This document shows positions 25,291 to 35,338 of a DNA stretch of 64,000 bases, piece after piece; position 1 is the stretch's first letter, and each line of letters begins with the position of its first letter. A program made the translations under genes and the position numbers. The DNA is from an uncultured Altererythrobacter sp. (GTDB lineage: Bacteria > Pseudomonadota > Alphaproteobacteria > Sphingomonadales > Sphingomonadaceae), in contig CAJXJY010000005.1 in assembly GCA_913055875.1 (NCBI GenBank), forward strand, positions 1-64,000. Direction: 5' to 3'. The notes under the pieces were generated by a model, which did not search any database, had not been told where the DNA came from, and saw nothing but the letters and a program-made list of their open reading frames with translations.

Positions 25291-27969
25291 ATGGATATCG
25301 CCCGCACCCCCTCGACCGCCGACGGAAACCCGCAACTGGCCGACGCGCCGCCCGAGCCGAAGGAGCCGCCGGTGATCCGGCGCGAGGATTACAAGCCGTT
25401 CCCGTGGCTGGTGCCGCACGTCGAGTTGTTCTTCGATCTCGAAATCGAGAAGACGCGGGTCACCGCCCAGCTGTTCGTCGAACCCAACCCCGCTGCAGAG
25501 CCTTCCCGTGAGATCCGGCTCAATGGTGAGGGACTGAGTCCTCCGGAAAATGTCCACGTTGGCGGCAAACGAGGAAAACCCCTCGATGCCGAATGGCGGA
25601 TGGAAGGCGACGATTTGATTATCACGCTCCCCGACGGGGCGCACGATATCGGCATAACCACCCAAATTGATCCTTCGACCAATACACAGCTCATGGGCCT
25701 CTATGCTTCGAATGGCATGCTATGCACCCAGTGCGAGGCCGAGGGCTTTCGTCGGATCATGTTCTTTCCGGATCAGCCCGATGTGCTCTCGACCTATCGA
25801 GTGATGATGGAAGGACCCAAGGACCAGTTCCCGATCCTGCTGTGCAATGGCAATCTCGATTCGACTGGAGAACGCGAGGACGGCAGGCACTGGGCCGACT
25901 GGCACGATCCGTGGCCCAAGCCGAGCTACCTGTTCGCGCTGGTCGCGGGCGATCTCGTCGCCAATCGCGGCAGCTTCACCACCATGGGCGGGCGCGAGGT
26001 CGAGCTGAATATCTGGGTGCGGGAGGGCGATCTGGCGCGCACCGACCATGCGCTCGAATCGCTGAAGAAGGCGATGAAATGGGACGAGGAGACCTTCGGG
26101 CGCGAATACGATCTCGATCTCTACAACATCGTCGCCGTCTCCGATTTCAACATGGGCGCGATGGAGAACAAGGGGCTCAACGTCTTCAACACCAAATACG
26201 TCCTCGCCGACCGCGAGACCGCCACCGACGGGGATTTCGACGGCATCGAGGGGGTGATCGCGCACGAATATTTCCACAACTGGTCGGGCAACCGCGTGAC
26301 CTGCCGCGACTGGTTCCAATTGAGCCTCAAGGAAGGCTTCACCGTGCTGCGCGACCAGCTGTTCAGCCAGGACATGGAGGGCGAGGCGGTCAAGCGGATC
26401 GAGGATGTCCGCGTGCTGCGGTCGGTCCAGTTCCCCGAGGATAGCGGTCCGCTGGCGCATCCGATCCGGCCCGACAGCTTCCGCGAGATCTCCAATTTCT
26501 ACACTTCGACGGTTTACAACAAGGGCGCCGAAGTCATCCGCATGATGCGCACGCTGGCCGATTTCGCAGGCGAGGAGCGGTTCCGGCAGGGCACCGACCT
26601 CTATTTCGACCGGCATGACGGCGAAGCGGCAACCTGCGAGGATTTCGTGCGTGCCATCGAGGACGGGACGGGGCTCGATCTGGAGCAATTCCGGTTGTGG
26701 TATCGCCAGGCAGGCACGCCGAAGGTCGATGTGAAGCTCGACCATGCCGACGGCACCGCAACGCTCGCCCTCAGGCAAACCGTCCCGCCGACACCGGGCC
26801 AGCCGCTCAAGGAACCGATGCCGATCCCGCTGCGCATCGCGCTGTTCGACCGCGACAGCGGCGCGCATCGCGGCGAGGAGCTGGTGGTGCTCGACGAAGC
26901 CGAGAAGAGCTTCGCCTTCGAGGGATTCGAGACGCCGCCGGTGCTGTCGATCAATCGCGGCTTTTCCGCTCCCGTTTCGATCGAGCGCTCGCTCCCCGCG
27001 GAGGATCTCGTCTTCCTCGCCGCGAAGGACGACGATCCCTTCGCGCGCTACGAGGCGATGCAGGAACTGGTCGTCGCGCATCTGACCGCGGCGAGCGGCG
27101 ACGGGCTCGACGACGCTGCGCGCACGCAGGGGCGCGAGGCCATCCGCACGGCGCTGGCGGCCATCCTCACCGACGGGGACCTCGACGATGCGATGCGCGG
27201 CGAGTTGATGATGCTGCCGAGCCAGACCTATCTCGCAGAGCAGCAACTGGTGTCCGATCCGGGCCGCATCCATGCCGAGCGCGAAGGGCTGAAGGCGTGG
27301 CTGGGCAAGGCGCTCTCGAGCGAATTCGCCGAGGTCCATAAGCGCGTATCGGGCGTGCCGTTCAGCCTCGACCGCACGGCGAAGGGCGCGCGCAAGGTCA
27401 AGACGCAGGCGCTGGTCTATCTCGCCGCGGGCGACCCCGGGCAGGGTGCGACGGTCGCCGCGCAGCAATACGACGCGGCGGACAACATGACCGACCGGCA
27501 GGGCGCGCTGATGGTGCTGGCCGGGCTGCAGGCGCCGGAACGGACCGCGCGGCTGCTCGACTTCTACAACCGCTACAAGGGCAACGAGCTGGTCGTCGAC
27601 AAGTGGTTCAGCCTGCAGGCGATTTCGCTGCATCCCAACGCGATCGAGCATGTCAAGGCGCTCGCGGACCATCCCGACTTCACGCTGTGCAATCCCAATC
27701 GGGTGCGCTCGCTCTACATGGCGTTCGCGGGCAATCCGCATGCCTTCCACGCCGAGAGCGGCGAGGGCTACCGGATGATTGCCGACCTGATCCTCGCGCT
27801 CGACCCGATCAATGCGCAGACAGCTGCGCGGTTCGTTCCCTCGCTCGGGCGCTGGCGGCGGATCGAGCCCAATCGCGCGGCGCTGATGCGCGGCGAGCTC
27901 GAACGGCTCCTGGCCGCGCCAAAACTGTCGCGCGACACGCACGAGCAGGTCACCAGAAGCCTTGGCTGA
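25291..27969 (+). CDS. pepN: Aminopeptidase N, M1 family
   Basis: 892 residues from the ATG at 25291. A broad-specificity zinc aminopeptidase. Exopeptidase motif GAMEN at 289-293, zinc motif HEYFH at 325-329 with the third-ligand Glu downstream, and the substrate-recognition CTQCEAEGFRRI. The C-terminal ARM-like domain matches the E. coli PepN type in length. Bases about 25490-25810 (residues about 67-173) are visibly less GC-rich than the rest of the gene while the protein stays family-like. It overlaps the TTG start of pgeF by 8 bp. Confidence 0.95.
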   Translation: MDIARTPSTADGNPQLADAPPEPKEPPVIRREDYKPFPWLVPHVELFFDLEIEKTRVTAQLFVEPNPAAEPSREIRLNGEGLSPPENVHVGGKRGKPLDAEWRMEGDDLIITLPDGAHDIGITTQIDPSTNTQLMGLYASNGMLCTQCEAEGFRRIMFFPDQPDVLSTYRVMMEGPKDQFPILLCNGNLDSTGEREDGRHWADWHDPWPKPSYLFALVAGDLVANRGSFTTMGGREVELNIWVREGDLARTDHALESLKKAMKWDEETFGREYDLDLYNIVAVSDFNMGAMENKGLNVFNTKYVLADRETATDGDFDGIEGVIAHEYFHNWSGNRVTCRDWFQLSLKEGFTVLRDQLFSQDMEGEAVKRIEDVRVLRSVQFPEDSGPLAHPIRPDSFREISNFYTSTVYNKGAEVIRMMRTLADFAGEERFRQGTDLYFDRHDGEAATCEDFVRAIEDGTGLDLEQFRLWYRQAGTPKVDVKLDHADGTATLALRQTVPPTPGQPLKEPMPIPLRIALFDRDSGAHRGEELVVLDEAEKSFAFEGFETPPVLSINRGFSAPVSIERSLPAEDLVFLAAKDDDPFARYEAMQELVVAHLTAASGDGLDDAARTQGREAIRTALAAILTDGDLDDAMRGELMMLPSQTYLAEQQLVSDPGRIHAEREGLKAWLGKALSSEFAEVHKRVSGVPFSLDRTAKGARKVKTQALVYLAAGDPGQGATVAAQQYDAADNMTDRQGALMVLAGLQAPERTARLLDFYNRYKGNELVVDKWFSLQAISLHPNAIEHVKALADHPDFTLCNPNRVRSLYMAFAGNPHAFHAESGEGYRMIADLILALDPINAQTAARFVPSLGRWRRIEPNRAALMRGELERLLAAPKLSRDTHEQVTRSLG

Positions 27970-28711
27970 AGCGCTCCGTTCGCCCGCCCTCGAGCCGGTG
28001 CCGCACGGCTTCCTGACTCGGCACGGCGGGGTCTCGACCGGTGCGGTTGCCGGGCTGCAATGCGGTTTCGGGGCTGGCGACGACGAAGCGGCGGTGGAGC
28101 GCAACCGGCGGCTCGCGGTCGAAACGGTCGCTCCCGGCGCAACGCTGGTCACACCGTATCAGGTGCATTCTCCGGAGGCGGTCGTGGTGACGGAGCCATG
28201 GTCGCGCGACGAGCGGCCCGAGGCCGACGCCGTGGTCACCGACCGGCCCGGCCTGGTGCTCGGCATCGTCACTGCGGACTGCTGCCCGGTGCTGCTGGCC
28301 GATCCGCACGCCGGGGTCGTCGGCGCGGCGCATGCCGGCTGGCGCGGGGCGAGGGGCGGCGTGATCGAGGCGACGATCGGGGCCATGCACTCGCTCGGCG
28401 CCCGCACGGATCGGATCGCCGCCGCGATCGGCCCGACCATCGCGCAAGCCAGCTACGAGGTCGACGCGGCCTTTCGCGCAAAGTTCGGCGGGGCGGACGA
28501 CCGTTTCTTCGTTCCGGGCCGCGAGGCGCACTGGCAGTTCGACCTGCCCGCCTATGTCGCATCGCGGTTGCAAAAGGCGGGCGTCGAACGGATCGACGAT
28601 CTCGCTCTCGACACCTATGCCGATCCCGACCGCTTCTATTCCTACCGCCGCGCGACGCATCGCGGCGAAGCCGATTACGGGCGCCAGCTGAGCCTGATCG
28701 CCATTGCGTAG
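27962..28711 (+). CDS. pgeF: Peptidoglycan editing factor / multicopper-oxidase-like YfiH family
   Basis: 249 residues from a TTG start inside the end of pepN. Signatures: HGFLTRHGGVSTG, VTPYQVHS, IVTADCCPVLLADP and GAAHAGWRGA, the Cys/His-containing active-site blocks of the laccase-domain family. Members have been reported as peptidoglycan editing factors and as purine nucleoside phosphorylases, so the precise activity here is open. Coupled to pepN. Confidence 0.9.
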   Translation: MAEALRSPALEPVPHGFLTRHGGVSTGAVAGLQCGFGAGDDEAAVERNRRLAVETVAPGATLVTPYQVHSPEAVVVTEPWSRDERPEADAVVTDRPGLVLGIVTADCCPVLLADPHAGVVGAAHAGWRGARGGVIEATIGAMHSLGARTDRIAAAIGPTIAQASYEVDAAFRAKFGGADDRFFVPGREAHWQFDLPAYVASRLQKAGVERIDDLALDTYADPDRFYSYRRATHRGEADYGRQLSLIAIA

Positions 28712-28914
28712 AAGTGCACGCCCGGTGCCCAAAATGCGGTTGGCAAACGCGCCGCCGCCGTCTAGAGGCTCGCCCAAACCGGCGTCGGGCGGCCCTAGCG
28801 CAAGCCCGGCGAATGCCGCGGAACAGGGGCTGACAGCTTTTCGTCGCGCGGGACGGTCGACAAATTCCACTGCCCGCTTCCCAGGCGGGATGAAGGCTAG
28901 GCAAGGCAGGTCAC

Positions 28915-29490
28915 ATGACTGACACGACTGGCACCGCGACGCCCGAGATGCTCGCCGACGGCGAGGACGGGGTTCGGCGGCGCGATTTCCTCAATATCGC
29001 CGCGGTCAGCGCGACGGGAATCGGCGGCGTGGCCGTGGTCTATCCGCTGATCAGCCAGATGGCCCCCTCGGCCGACGTGCTCGCCGAGAGCAGCACGGAG
29101 GTCGACGTCTCGGCGATCCAGCCGGGCCAGGCGATCAAGGCGATCTTTCGCAAGCAGCCGCTGTTCGTTCGCCGGCTCACGCAGCGCGAGATCGACGAAG
29201 CCAACGCAGTCGATGCTGGCTCGTTGCGCGACCCGCAGACGCTGGCCGAGCGGACCAAGGAAGGGCACCGAGACATGCTCGTCACGATGGGCGTGTGCAC
29301 CCATCTCGGCTGCGTCCCGCTGGGCGCGGCCGAAGGCGAGCCGCGCGGCGAGTTCGGCGGCTATTTCTGCCCCTGCCACGGCTCGCAATTCGATACCGCT
29401 GCGCGCATCCGCAAGGGTCCGGCGCCGACCAACCTCGAAGTGCCGGAATACGAATTTAATCCCGACGGCACCGTGATCACGGTCGGCTGA
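28915..29490 (+). CDS. petA: Ubiquinol-cytochrome c reductase, Rieske iron-sulfur subunit
   Basis: 191 residues. A twin-arginine signal anchor (RRRDFLN, 21-27, then a hydrophobic segment) holds the periplasmic Rieske domain. The [2Fe-2S] cluster is bound by Cys128/His130 (CTHLGC) and Cys152/His155 (CPCHGSQFD). It passes electrons from ubiquinol to cytochrome c1 in complex III. First gene of petABC; about 200 bp upstream are non-coding and probably hold the promoter. Confidence 0.97.
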   Translation: MTDTTGTATPEMLADGEDGVRRRDFLNIAAVSATGIGGVAVVYPLISQMAPSADVLAESSTEVDVSAIQPGQAIKAIFRKQPLFVRRLTQREIDEANAVDAGSLRDPQTLAERTKEGHRDMLVTMGVCTHLGCVPLGAAEGEPRGEFGGYFCPCHGSQFDTAARIRKGPAPTNLEVPEYEFNPDGTVITVG

Positions 29491-29506
29491 GGAGCGAGAG
29501 AGAACG

Positions 29507-30799
29507 ATGAGCTTTCCCTGGGCCAAGCAATACGCGCCGACCAACCCCTTCATGCGCTGGATGGACGAGAAGCTGCCGCTTCCTCGCCTCGTCTACAATG
29601 CGGTCGGTGCCGGCTATCCGGTGCCGCGCAATCTCAGCTACATGTGGAATTTCGGCGTGCTCGCCGGGTTCTTCCTCGTGCTGCAGATCGTCACCGGCGT
29701 GGTGCTGGCGATGCATTACGCGTCCGATGCGACCGTGGCCTTCGGCAAGGTCGAGCACATCATGCGCGACGTCAACTGGGGCTGGCTGATGCGCTATGCG
29801 CACGCCAACGGCGCCAGCTTCTTCTTCATCGTCGTCTACCTGCATATCTTCCGCGGCTTCTATTACAGCTCGTACAAGGCGCCGCGCGAGATGATCTGGC
29901 TGCTGGGCGTGGTCATCTTCCTGCTGATGATGGCGACCGCCTTCATGGGCTATGTGCTGCCGTGGGGACAGATGAGCTTCTGGGGCGCCAAGGTCATTAC
30001 CGGCCTGTTCGGCGCGATCCCGCTGATCGGCGAACCGCTGCAGGTGTGGCTGCTGGGCGGCTACGCGCCCGACGATGCGGCGCTCAACCGCTTCTTCTCG
30101 CTGCACTTCCTGCTGCCCTTCGTGATCGCGGGCGTGGTGATCCTGCATATCTGGGCGCTGCACATCCCGGGCTCGTCCAATCCGACCGGGGTCGAGGTGA
30201 AGAGCGAGAGCGACACCGTGCCGTTCCACCCCTATTACACCGCCAAGGACGGCTTCGGGCTCGGCGTGGTCCTGATCTTCTTCACGATCATGACCTTCTT
30301 CGCGCCCAACATGCTCGGCCATCCGGATAATTACATCGAGGCGAACCCGCTCTCGACCCCGGCGCTGATCGTGCCCGAATGGTATTTCTACCCGTTCTAC
30401 GCGATCCTGCGCGCCTTCACCTTCGACTTCATCCTGCCGGCCAAGCTGTGGGGCGTGCTGGCGATGTTCGCCTCGATCCTGGTGTGGTTCTTCCTGCCGT
30501 GGCTCGACAAGTCGCCGGTGCGCAGTGGCCATTACCGTCCGCTGTTCCGCAAGTTCTTCTGGTTCGGCCTGATCCCGTGCATGGCGGCGCTGTTCTATCT
30601 CGGCGGCGCGCACGCGGAGGAACCTTACATAATGCTCAGCCAGATCGCGACGGCGTACTACTTCCTCCACTTCCTGGTGATCCTGCCGATCGTTTCGTCG
30701 ATCGAGCGGCCCGATCCGCTGCCCTATTCGATCACCGAGGCGGTGCTCGGGTCGGACAGGAAGGCGGTGCTGGGCGAGAACGCCGAGCCGGCGGTTTGA
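29507..30799 (+). CDS. petB: Cytochrome b of the bc1 complex
   Basis: 430 residues, usual length for an alphaproteobacterial cytochrome b. Eight or more membrane segments carry two b-type hemes and the Qo/Qi quinone sites. Recognisable: [32 protein letters not shown], and the Qo-site-type [15 protein letters not shown] (PEWY). It lies 16 bp after petA with a GAGCGAGAGAG ribosome-binding stretch. Confidence 0.97.
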   Translation: MSFPWAKQYAPTNPFMRWMDEKLPLPRLVYNAVGAGYPVPRNLSYMWNFGVLAGFFLVLQIVTGVVLAMHYASDATVAFGKVEHIMRDVNWGWLMRYAHANGASFFFIVVYLHIFRGFYYSSYKAPREMIWLLGVVIFLLMMATAFMGYVLPWGQMSFWGAKVITGLFGAIPLIGEPLQVWLLGGYAPDDAALNRFFSLHFLLPFVIAGVVILHIWALHIPGSSNPTGVEVKSESDTVPFHPYYTAKDGFGLGVVLIFFTIMTFFAPNMLGHPDNYIEANPLSTPALIVPEWYFYPFYAILRAFTFDFILPAKLWGVLAMFASILVWFFLPWLDKSPVRSGHYRPLFRKFFWFGLIPCMAALFYLGGAHAEEPYIMLSQIATAYYFLHFLVILPIVSSIERPDPLPYSITEAVLGSDRKAVLGENAEPAV

Positions 30800-30821
30800 G
30801 GACGAGAGAAAGAGACCTGCA

Positions 30822-31682
30822 ATGATCCGCATTATCGCAATTCTCGTCGGCCTCGGCTTCACCGGTGTGGTGATGCTCGCCTTCGTCACCGGCGCCTGGA
30901 CCGCGGCAACCGAAGGCATGGGCGAAGAGACCGCCGAACACGTGTTCCACGAAGAGGCGAAGGGTCCCGAAGGCGGCTTTTCCTTCGACGGGCCGCTCGG
31001 CAATTGGGACTACGCCCAGTTGCAGCGCGGCTACCAGGTCTATCGCGAAGTGTGCGCGGCCTGCCACAGCCTCAAATATGTCGCTTTCCGCGATCTCGCG
31101 CAGATCGGCTACACCGAAGGCCAGGTGAAGGCGCTTGCCGCCGAATGGGTCGTGCCGGGGATCGATCCCGATACCGGCGAGACGACCACCCGCCCGGGCC
31201 TGCCGACCGACTATTTTCCCTCGCCTTACGAGAACAATATCGCGGCGGCCGCGGCGAACAACAACGCGATCCCGCCTGACCTGTCGCTGATGACAAAGGC
31301 GCGGCACGGGGGAACGGACTACGTCTATTCGCTGCTGACGGGTTACGAACCGCTTCCGGCCGAGCTGCGGGAAGAATTCCCCGAATTCGAGACGCCGGAG
31401 GGGCTGCACTTCAACCCCTATTTCGCCAATCTCAACCTGGCGATGGCACCGCCGCTGACTGCGGATGGGCAAGTGACCTACGCCGAAGGCAATCCCGATC
31501 CGACGATCCGGCAGATGGCCGCCGACGTCTCCGCTTTCCTGTACTGGACCGCCGAGCCCAAGCTCGAGCAGCGCCGCCAGACCGGGCTGTGGTTCCTCGT
31601 CTTCATGCTGTTCGCGACGATCCTGGCCTGGTTCTCCAAGAAACAGATCTGGTCGGCGGTGAAGCCGAAGCGCGAAGACTGA
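30822..31682 (+). CDS. petC: Cytochrome c1
   Basis: 286 residues. An N-terminal signal segment (1-22), covalent heme motif CAACH (78-82), a likely axial-Met region LNLAMAPPLT, and a C-terminal membrane anchor GLWFLVFMLFATILAWF near 257-273. It accepts electrons from the Rieske protein and reduces cytochrome c. Last gene of petABC, followed by an intrinsic terminator. Confidence 0.97.
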   Translation: MIRIIAILVGLGFTGVVMLAFVTGAWTAATEGMGEETAEHVFHEEAKGPEGGFSFDGPLGNWDYAQLQRGYQVYREVCAACHSLKYVAFRDLAQIGYTEGQVKALAAEWVVPGIDPDTGETTTRPGLPTDYFPSPYENNIAAAAANNNAIPPDLSLMTKARHGGTDYVYSLLTGYEPLPAELREEFPEFETPEGLHFNPYFANLNLAMAPPLTADGQVTYAEGNPDPTIRQMAADVSAFLYWTAEPKLEQRRQTGLWFLVFMLFATILAWFSKKQIWSAVKPKRED

Positions 31683-31708
31683 TCGCCCCGCAGCGCATGA
31701 TCGAAACG

Positions 31709-31743
31709 CGCCCCTTCGTCCCCGCGACGCAAGGGGCGTTTTT
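31709..31743 (+). terminator. petABC terminator, abutting the apt start
   Basis: CGCCCCTT (31709-31716) pairs with AAGGGGCG (31731-31738), followed by TTTTT. The T-run ends 3 bases before the apt ATG, so the hairpin takes the place of a normal Shine-Dalgarno region for apt. Confidence 0.85.
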
Positions 31744-31746
31744 CGT

Positions 31747-32283
31747 ATGACGCCGGAGGACCTCAAGGCGCTGATCCGCACCGTGCCGGACTTTCCGGCC
31801 AAGGGCATCCGGTTCCGCGACATCACCACGCTGATCGGCGACGGAGCCGGGCTGGCGCGGTCGGTCGCCATGCTCGCCCAGCGCGCCGAGGCCGCCGGCG
31901 CGCAGATGATCGCGGGGATGGAGGCGCGCGGCTTCATCTTCGGTGCAGCGGTGGCGGTCGAGCTCGGCATCGGTTTCGTGCCGGTGCGCAAACCGGGCAA
32001 GCTGCCGATCGAAACGATCGGGATCGACTACGCGCTCGAATATGGCAGCGACCGGCTCGAGATTGACCCCGGCGCGGTCGCGGGTGGCAAGCACGTCGTG
32101 ATCGTCGACGACCTGATCGCTACCGGCGGGACTGCACTCGCCGCGGTCGAACTGCTGCGCAAGGCCGGCGCGCGGGTCGATCATGCGCTGTTCGTGATCG
32201 ACCTGCCCGATCTCGGCGGGGCCGACCGGCTGCGCGAGGCCGATCTCGCGGTCAATGCGATCATGCAGTTCGACGGCGAGTGA
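31747..32283 (+). CDS. apt: Adenine phosphoribosyltransferase
   Basis: 178 residues, full length. It salvages adenine to AMP using PRPP. N-terminal LIRTVPDFPAKGIRFRDITT and the PRPP-binding VVIVDDLIATGGTALA are diagnostic. No ribosome-binding site is visible ahead of the ATG because the petABC terminator ends 3 bp upstream, so translation may be leaderless or low. No alternative in-frame start fits the family better. Confidence 0.96.
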   Translation: MTPEDLKALIRTVPDFPAKGIRFRDITTLIGDGAGLARSVAMLAQRAEAAGAQMIAGMEARGFIFGAAVAVELGIGFVPVRKPGKLPIETIGIDYALEYGSDRLEIDPGAVAGGKHVVIVDDLIATGGTALAAVELLRKAGARVDHALFVIDLPDLGGADRLREADLAVNAIMQFDGE

Positions 32284-32359
32284 GAATCGCGCGCGGGATA
32301 GATTCGCTCGCTGACGCATTGCTTGACTGACCGGGACTGTCAATCGGATAAGCCACTAC

Positions 32360-34243
32360 ATGGAAGAACAGGCACTTGTGATCGCCCTCGTCGGCGTGCT
32401 GGGCATCGGCGCCCAGTGGGTCGCGTGGCGCACCAACTGGCCGGCGATCGTTCTGATGCTCGCGGCGGGCTTTCTCGCCGGGCCGGTGGCGGGAGAGTTC
32501 GGTTTCCGCCTGCTCGATCCCGAGCATGCCTTCGGCGACCTGCTCGAGCCGATGGTCGCGATCGGCGTCGCGCTGATCCTGTTCGAGGGCGGGCTGAGCC
32601 TCGATTTCCGCGAGCTGCGCCATGCCGGCTCGGGCGTGTTGCGGCTTGCCACGGTCGGTGTTGCGCTGGGCTGGTTCTTCGGCGCGGTCGCGGGCCGCTA
32701 CATCGCCTTCCTCGAATGGCCCGTGGCGATCCTGTTCGGCGGCATCCTGATCGTGACGGGGCCGACCGTGGTCATCCCGCTGCTGCGGCAAAGCTCGGTC
32801 AAGACGCGCCCGGCCTCGATCCTGAAATGGGAAGCGATCGTCAACGACCCGACCGGTGCGCTGTGCGCAGTGATCGCCTACGAATATTTCCGCAAGACCG
32901 CGGAAACGCCCGATGCGTCGATGATCCAGATCCTGCCGCCGATGCTGCTCGCCATCCTGCTGGCCGGGGCACTCGGCTATCTCGCCGCACGCGCGATCGC
33001 CTGGGCCTTCCCGCGCGGTGTCATCCCGGAATTTCTCAAGGTCCCGGTGCTGCTGACCACGGTTATCGGCGTGTTCGTCGTCTCGAACCAGATCGAGCAC
33101 GAGGCCGGGCTGCTCGCGGTGACGGTGATGGGCGTTGCACTGGCGAACATGAACGTCTCCAGCCTGCGCTCGATCCACCCGTTCAAGCAGAACATCGCGG
33201 TGCTGCTGGTGGCGGGGATCTTCATCCTGCTGTCGTCTTCGCTGAGGGTCGAGGATCTCGCCTATCTCAACTGGCAGTTCGGCCTGTTCCTGCTGGCGCT
33301 GCTGTTCCTCGTTCGCCCGGCGACGATCCTGCTCAGCCTGCTCGGATCGAGCGTGCCGTGGAACGAGCGCCTGTTTCTCGCCTGGATCGCCCCGCGCGGT
33401 ATCGTGCTGGTGGCGATTTCGGGCCTGTTCGCGCTGCGCCTGTCCGAACTCGGCTATGCCGACGGCAATGCGCTGATCAGCCTCAGCTTCGCGGTGGTGG
33501 TCGCGACCATCGTCGCGCATGGCTTCACCATCGATATCGTTGCACGGAAACTGAAGGTAACCGGCAATACGCGGCCGGGCCTGCTGATCGTCGGCTCGAC
33601 TCCGTGGACGATCGCGCTCGCGCAGGAGATGGAGGCACTCAAGACGCCAGTGCTGATCGCCGATTCGAGCTGGCAGCGGCTCGCCCCGGCGCGCCGCGCG
33701 GGCCTGCCGTTCTATCACGGCGAAATCCTCAACGAGGCGACCGAGCACACGCTCGACCTGACGCCGTTCCAGGTGCTCGTCGCGGCGACCGACAACGAGG
33801 CCTACAACGCGCTCGTATGCAATGAATTCGCGCACGAGATCGGGCGCGATTCGGTCTACCAGCTGGGCGAGGCCGGCGACGATGCCGACAAGAACGCTTT
33901 GCCCGAATCGCTGCGCGGCCGCGCCCTGTTCGAATCGGGCTTCGGCGTATCGGACGTCAACCTGCGCCAGGCGCAGGGCTGGGTGTTCCGCAAGACCAAG
34001 CTGTCGCCCGAATTCAATTTCGCCGACGCGCAGGAGAAGCTGCCCGAGTCGACCCATATGCTGCTGCTGCTGAGGGACGCCGGGCGGTTGCGCTTCTTCA
34101 CTCACGCGGCGCGCCCCGAACCGCGCGCCGGCGATACGATCATATCGTTCACGCCGCCGCGCGCCGATGCGGCCGAGCAAGCCAAGGCGAAGCACGCGAT
34201 AAAGGCCGAGAAGAAGGGCGGGCCCGACCCGCAACCGGCATGA
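32360..34243 (+). CDS. Monovalent cation:proton antiporter (NhaP/CPA type) with C-terminal RCK-like domain
   Basis: 627 residues. An Na_H_Exchanger domain of 12 or more membrane segments (about 1-400) includes ALILFEGGLSLDFRELR and KWEAIVNDPTGALCA, with the conserved N-D pair expected at the ion site. A C-terminal TrkA_N/RCK-like Rossmann unit (about 410-530, RPGLLIVGSTPWTIALAQEM) lacks a clean GxGxxG. Likely Na+(K+)/H+ exchange for pH or salt homeostasis; ion specificity cannot be read. Confidence 0.9.
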   Translation: MEEQALVIALVGVLGIGAQWVAWRTNWPAIVLMLAAGFLAGPVAGEFGFRLLDPEHAFGDLLEPMVAIGVALILFEGGLSLDFRELRHAGSGVLRLATVGVALGWFFGAVAGRYIAFLEWPVAILFGGILIVTGPTVVIPLLRQSSVKTRPASILKWEAIVNDPTGALCAVIAYEYFRKTAETPDASMIQILPPMLLAILLAGALGYLAARAIAWAFPRGVIPEFLKVPVLLTTVIGVFVVSNQIEHEAGLLAVTVMGVALANMNVSSLRSIHPFKQNIAVLLVAGIFILLSSSLRVEDLAYLNWQFGLFLLALLFLVRPATILLSLLGSSVPWNERLFLAWIAPRGIVLVAISGLFALRLSELGYADGNALISLSFAVVVATIVAHGFTIDIVARKLKVTGNTRPGLLIVGSTPWTIALAQEMEALKTPVLIADSSWQRLAPARRAGLPFYHGEILNEATEHTLDLTPFQVLVAATDNEAYNALVCNEFAHEIGRDSVYQLGEAGDDADKNALPESLRGRALFESGFGVSDVNLRQAQGWVFRKTKLSPEFNFADAQEKLPESTHMLLLLRDAGRLRFFTHAARPEPRAGDTIISFTPPRADAAEQAKAKHAIKAEKKGGPDPQPA

Positions 34244-34257
34244 TGGAAGAGGGAACC

Positions 34258-34854
34258 ATGAGACATTATCTGGCACGGACCGCCATGGGATGCGTCGCGT
34301 TGGGCTGCCTGGCGCTGTCCGGTTGCAACCGCGACCCTCAGCCTCCCGAGCCCGAGCCGCAAGAGACCGAAACGCCCTCCGTCGAGCCGACGCAGTCGAT
34401 TTTCGCACCCGAAGCAGGGATCACCCCGGTGCCCGAAATGCTCGAACCGCTCAAGACCAGCGTGGGCTTCGAAGAGGGTGGCACTGAGCTGTCGGAGAAG
34501 GCGCGCGCCGAACTCGCAACGGTGCTGGCCTCGCCGCAAAACAAGGCGGGCGGGGCGATCGTGTTGCGCGGACACAGCGATTCGGGCGGCAGCGACGACG
34601 TCAATCTGCGTGCCTCGCAGGCGCGCGCCGAGGCTGTCCGCGAGTGGCTGGTCGAGCAGGGCATCGACGAGGATCGCATTGCGATCATCGTGTTCGGCGA
34701 ACAGAACCCGATCGAACCCAACGCACTGCCCGACGGCACGCCCAACGAAGAGGGGCGCGCGGCCAATCGCCGCGTCGAAATCTCGATTGCCGGCGACGAG
34801 ACCGAACCGGTGACTCCGGCGGGCGAAGAGGCCGAGGCCGAAGAGGCACGGTAG
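34258..34854 (+). CDS. OmpA-family lipoprotein
   Basis: 198 residues from the ATG at 34258 behind AAGAGGGA. Lipobox ALSGC (Cys23), then an acidic Pro-rich linker (EPEPQETETPSVEPT) and an OmpA_C domain (about 60-180) with VLRGHSDSGGSDDVNLRASQ and NRRVEISI. Outer-membrane lipoprotein probably contacting peptidoglycan. The spacing of only 14 bp from the antiporter suggests a shared transcript. Confidence 0.9.
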   Translation: MRHYLARTAMGCVALGCLALSGCNRDPQPPEPEPQETETPSVEPTQSIFAPEAGITPVPEMLEPLKTSVGFEEGGTELSEKARAELATVLASPQNKAGGAIVLRGHSDSGGSDDVNLRASQARAEAVREWLVEQGIDEDRIAIIVFGEQNPIEPNALPDGTPNEEGRAANRRVEISIAGDETEPVTPAGEEAEAEEAR

Positions 34855-34919
34855 AAGCTGCAGCCGAAACCCGATATTGACGAAGCCGCGCCAATGGTGG
34901 CAAGCGGCTCGGCGAGCGG

Positions 34920-34993
34920 GCGGGTATAGCTTAGTGGTAAAGCCCCAGCCTTCCAAGCTGGTTATGCGGGTTCGATTCCCGCTACCCGCTCCA
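34920..34993 (+). tRNA. tRNA-Gly (anticodon TCC)
   Basis: 74 nt with encoded CCA. Acceptor GCGGGTA pairs with TACCCGC. The anticodon stem CCAGC/GCTGG encloses loop CTTCCAA, anticodon TCC. T-arm GCGGG TTCGATT CCCGC. Confidence 0.97.
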
Positions 34994-35338
34994 GACATCT
35001 GTCGCCGTTCTCGTCACCTCACGGCGAGGCTATCCGACTTATCTGTAGACGACGGGGGAATGGCTTTATATAGCCGCGCCCATCCTCTGGCCTCGTGCCG
35101 AAACCCTTCGGTCACTGCTGGATTTTCCGTGCAGACGGGCTTCGCCGATGTCCCGATTCTGCTGTGCTGCAATTACGATTGCCTTGGTGTTGGAGTTTCG
35201 CGTCCCAGAGGAATAAGGCCGGGCCATCCCAGTCAACGGCGCATCACTGAAAATAGAAAACGAAAGTTCGTTGCTGCAGTCGGCATTTAGCGCAGCAGGG
35301 GATGCTAACAGTAAAGATCGAATCTGGAATAGTTGGAC
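34994..35338. other. Gene-free stretch after tRNA-Gly
   Basis: 345 bp of noticeably lower GC than the surroundings, leading into the acyltransferase cluster. I see no convincing ORF, no integrase remnant, no second copy of the tRNA 3' end and no strong terminator. It presumably contains the promoter of the downstream cluster. Confidence 0.5.

Noticed and set aside
25720-28152. An 810-codon open frame opposite pepN
   Set aside because: Mirror frame of a well-supported gene; composition is typical of antisense shadows in high-GC DNA.
34994-35338. Possible integrase or att site beside tRNA-Gly
   Set aside because: No integrase gene and no second copy of the tRNA 3' end were found in the window, so a tRNA-integrated island cannot be claimed.
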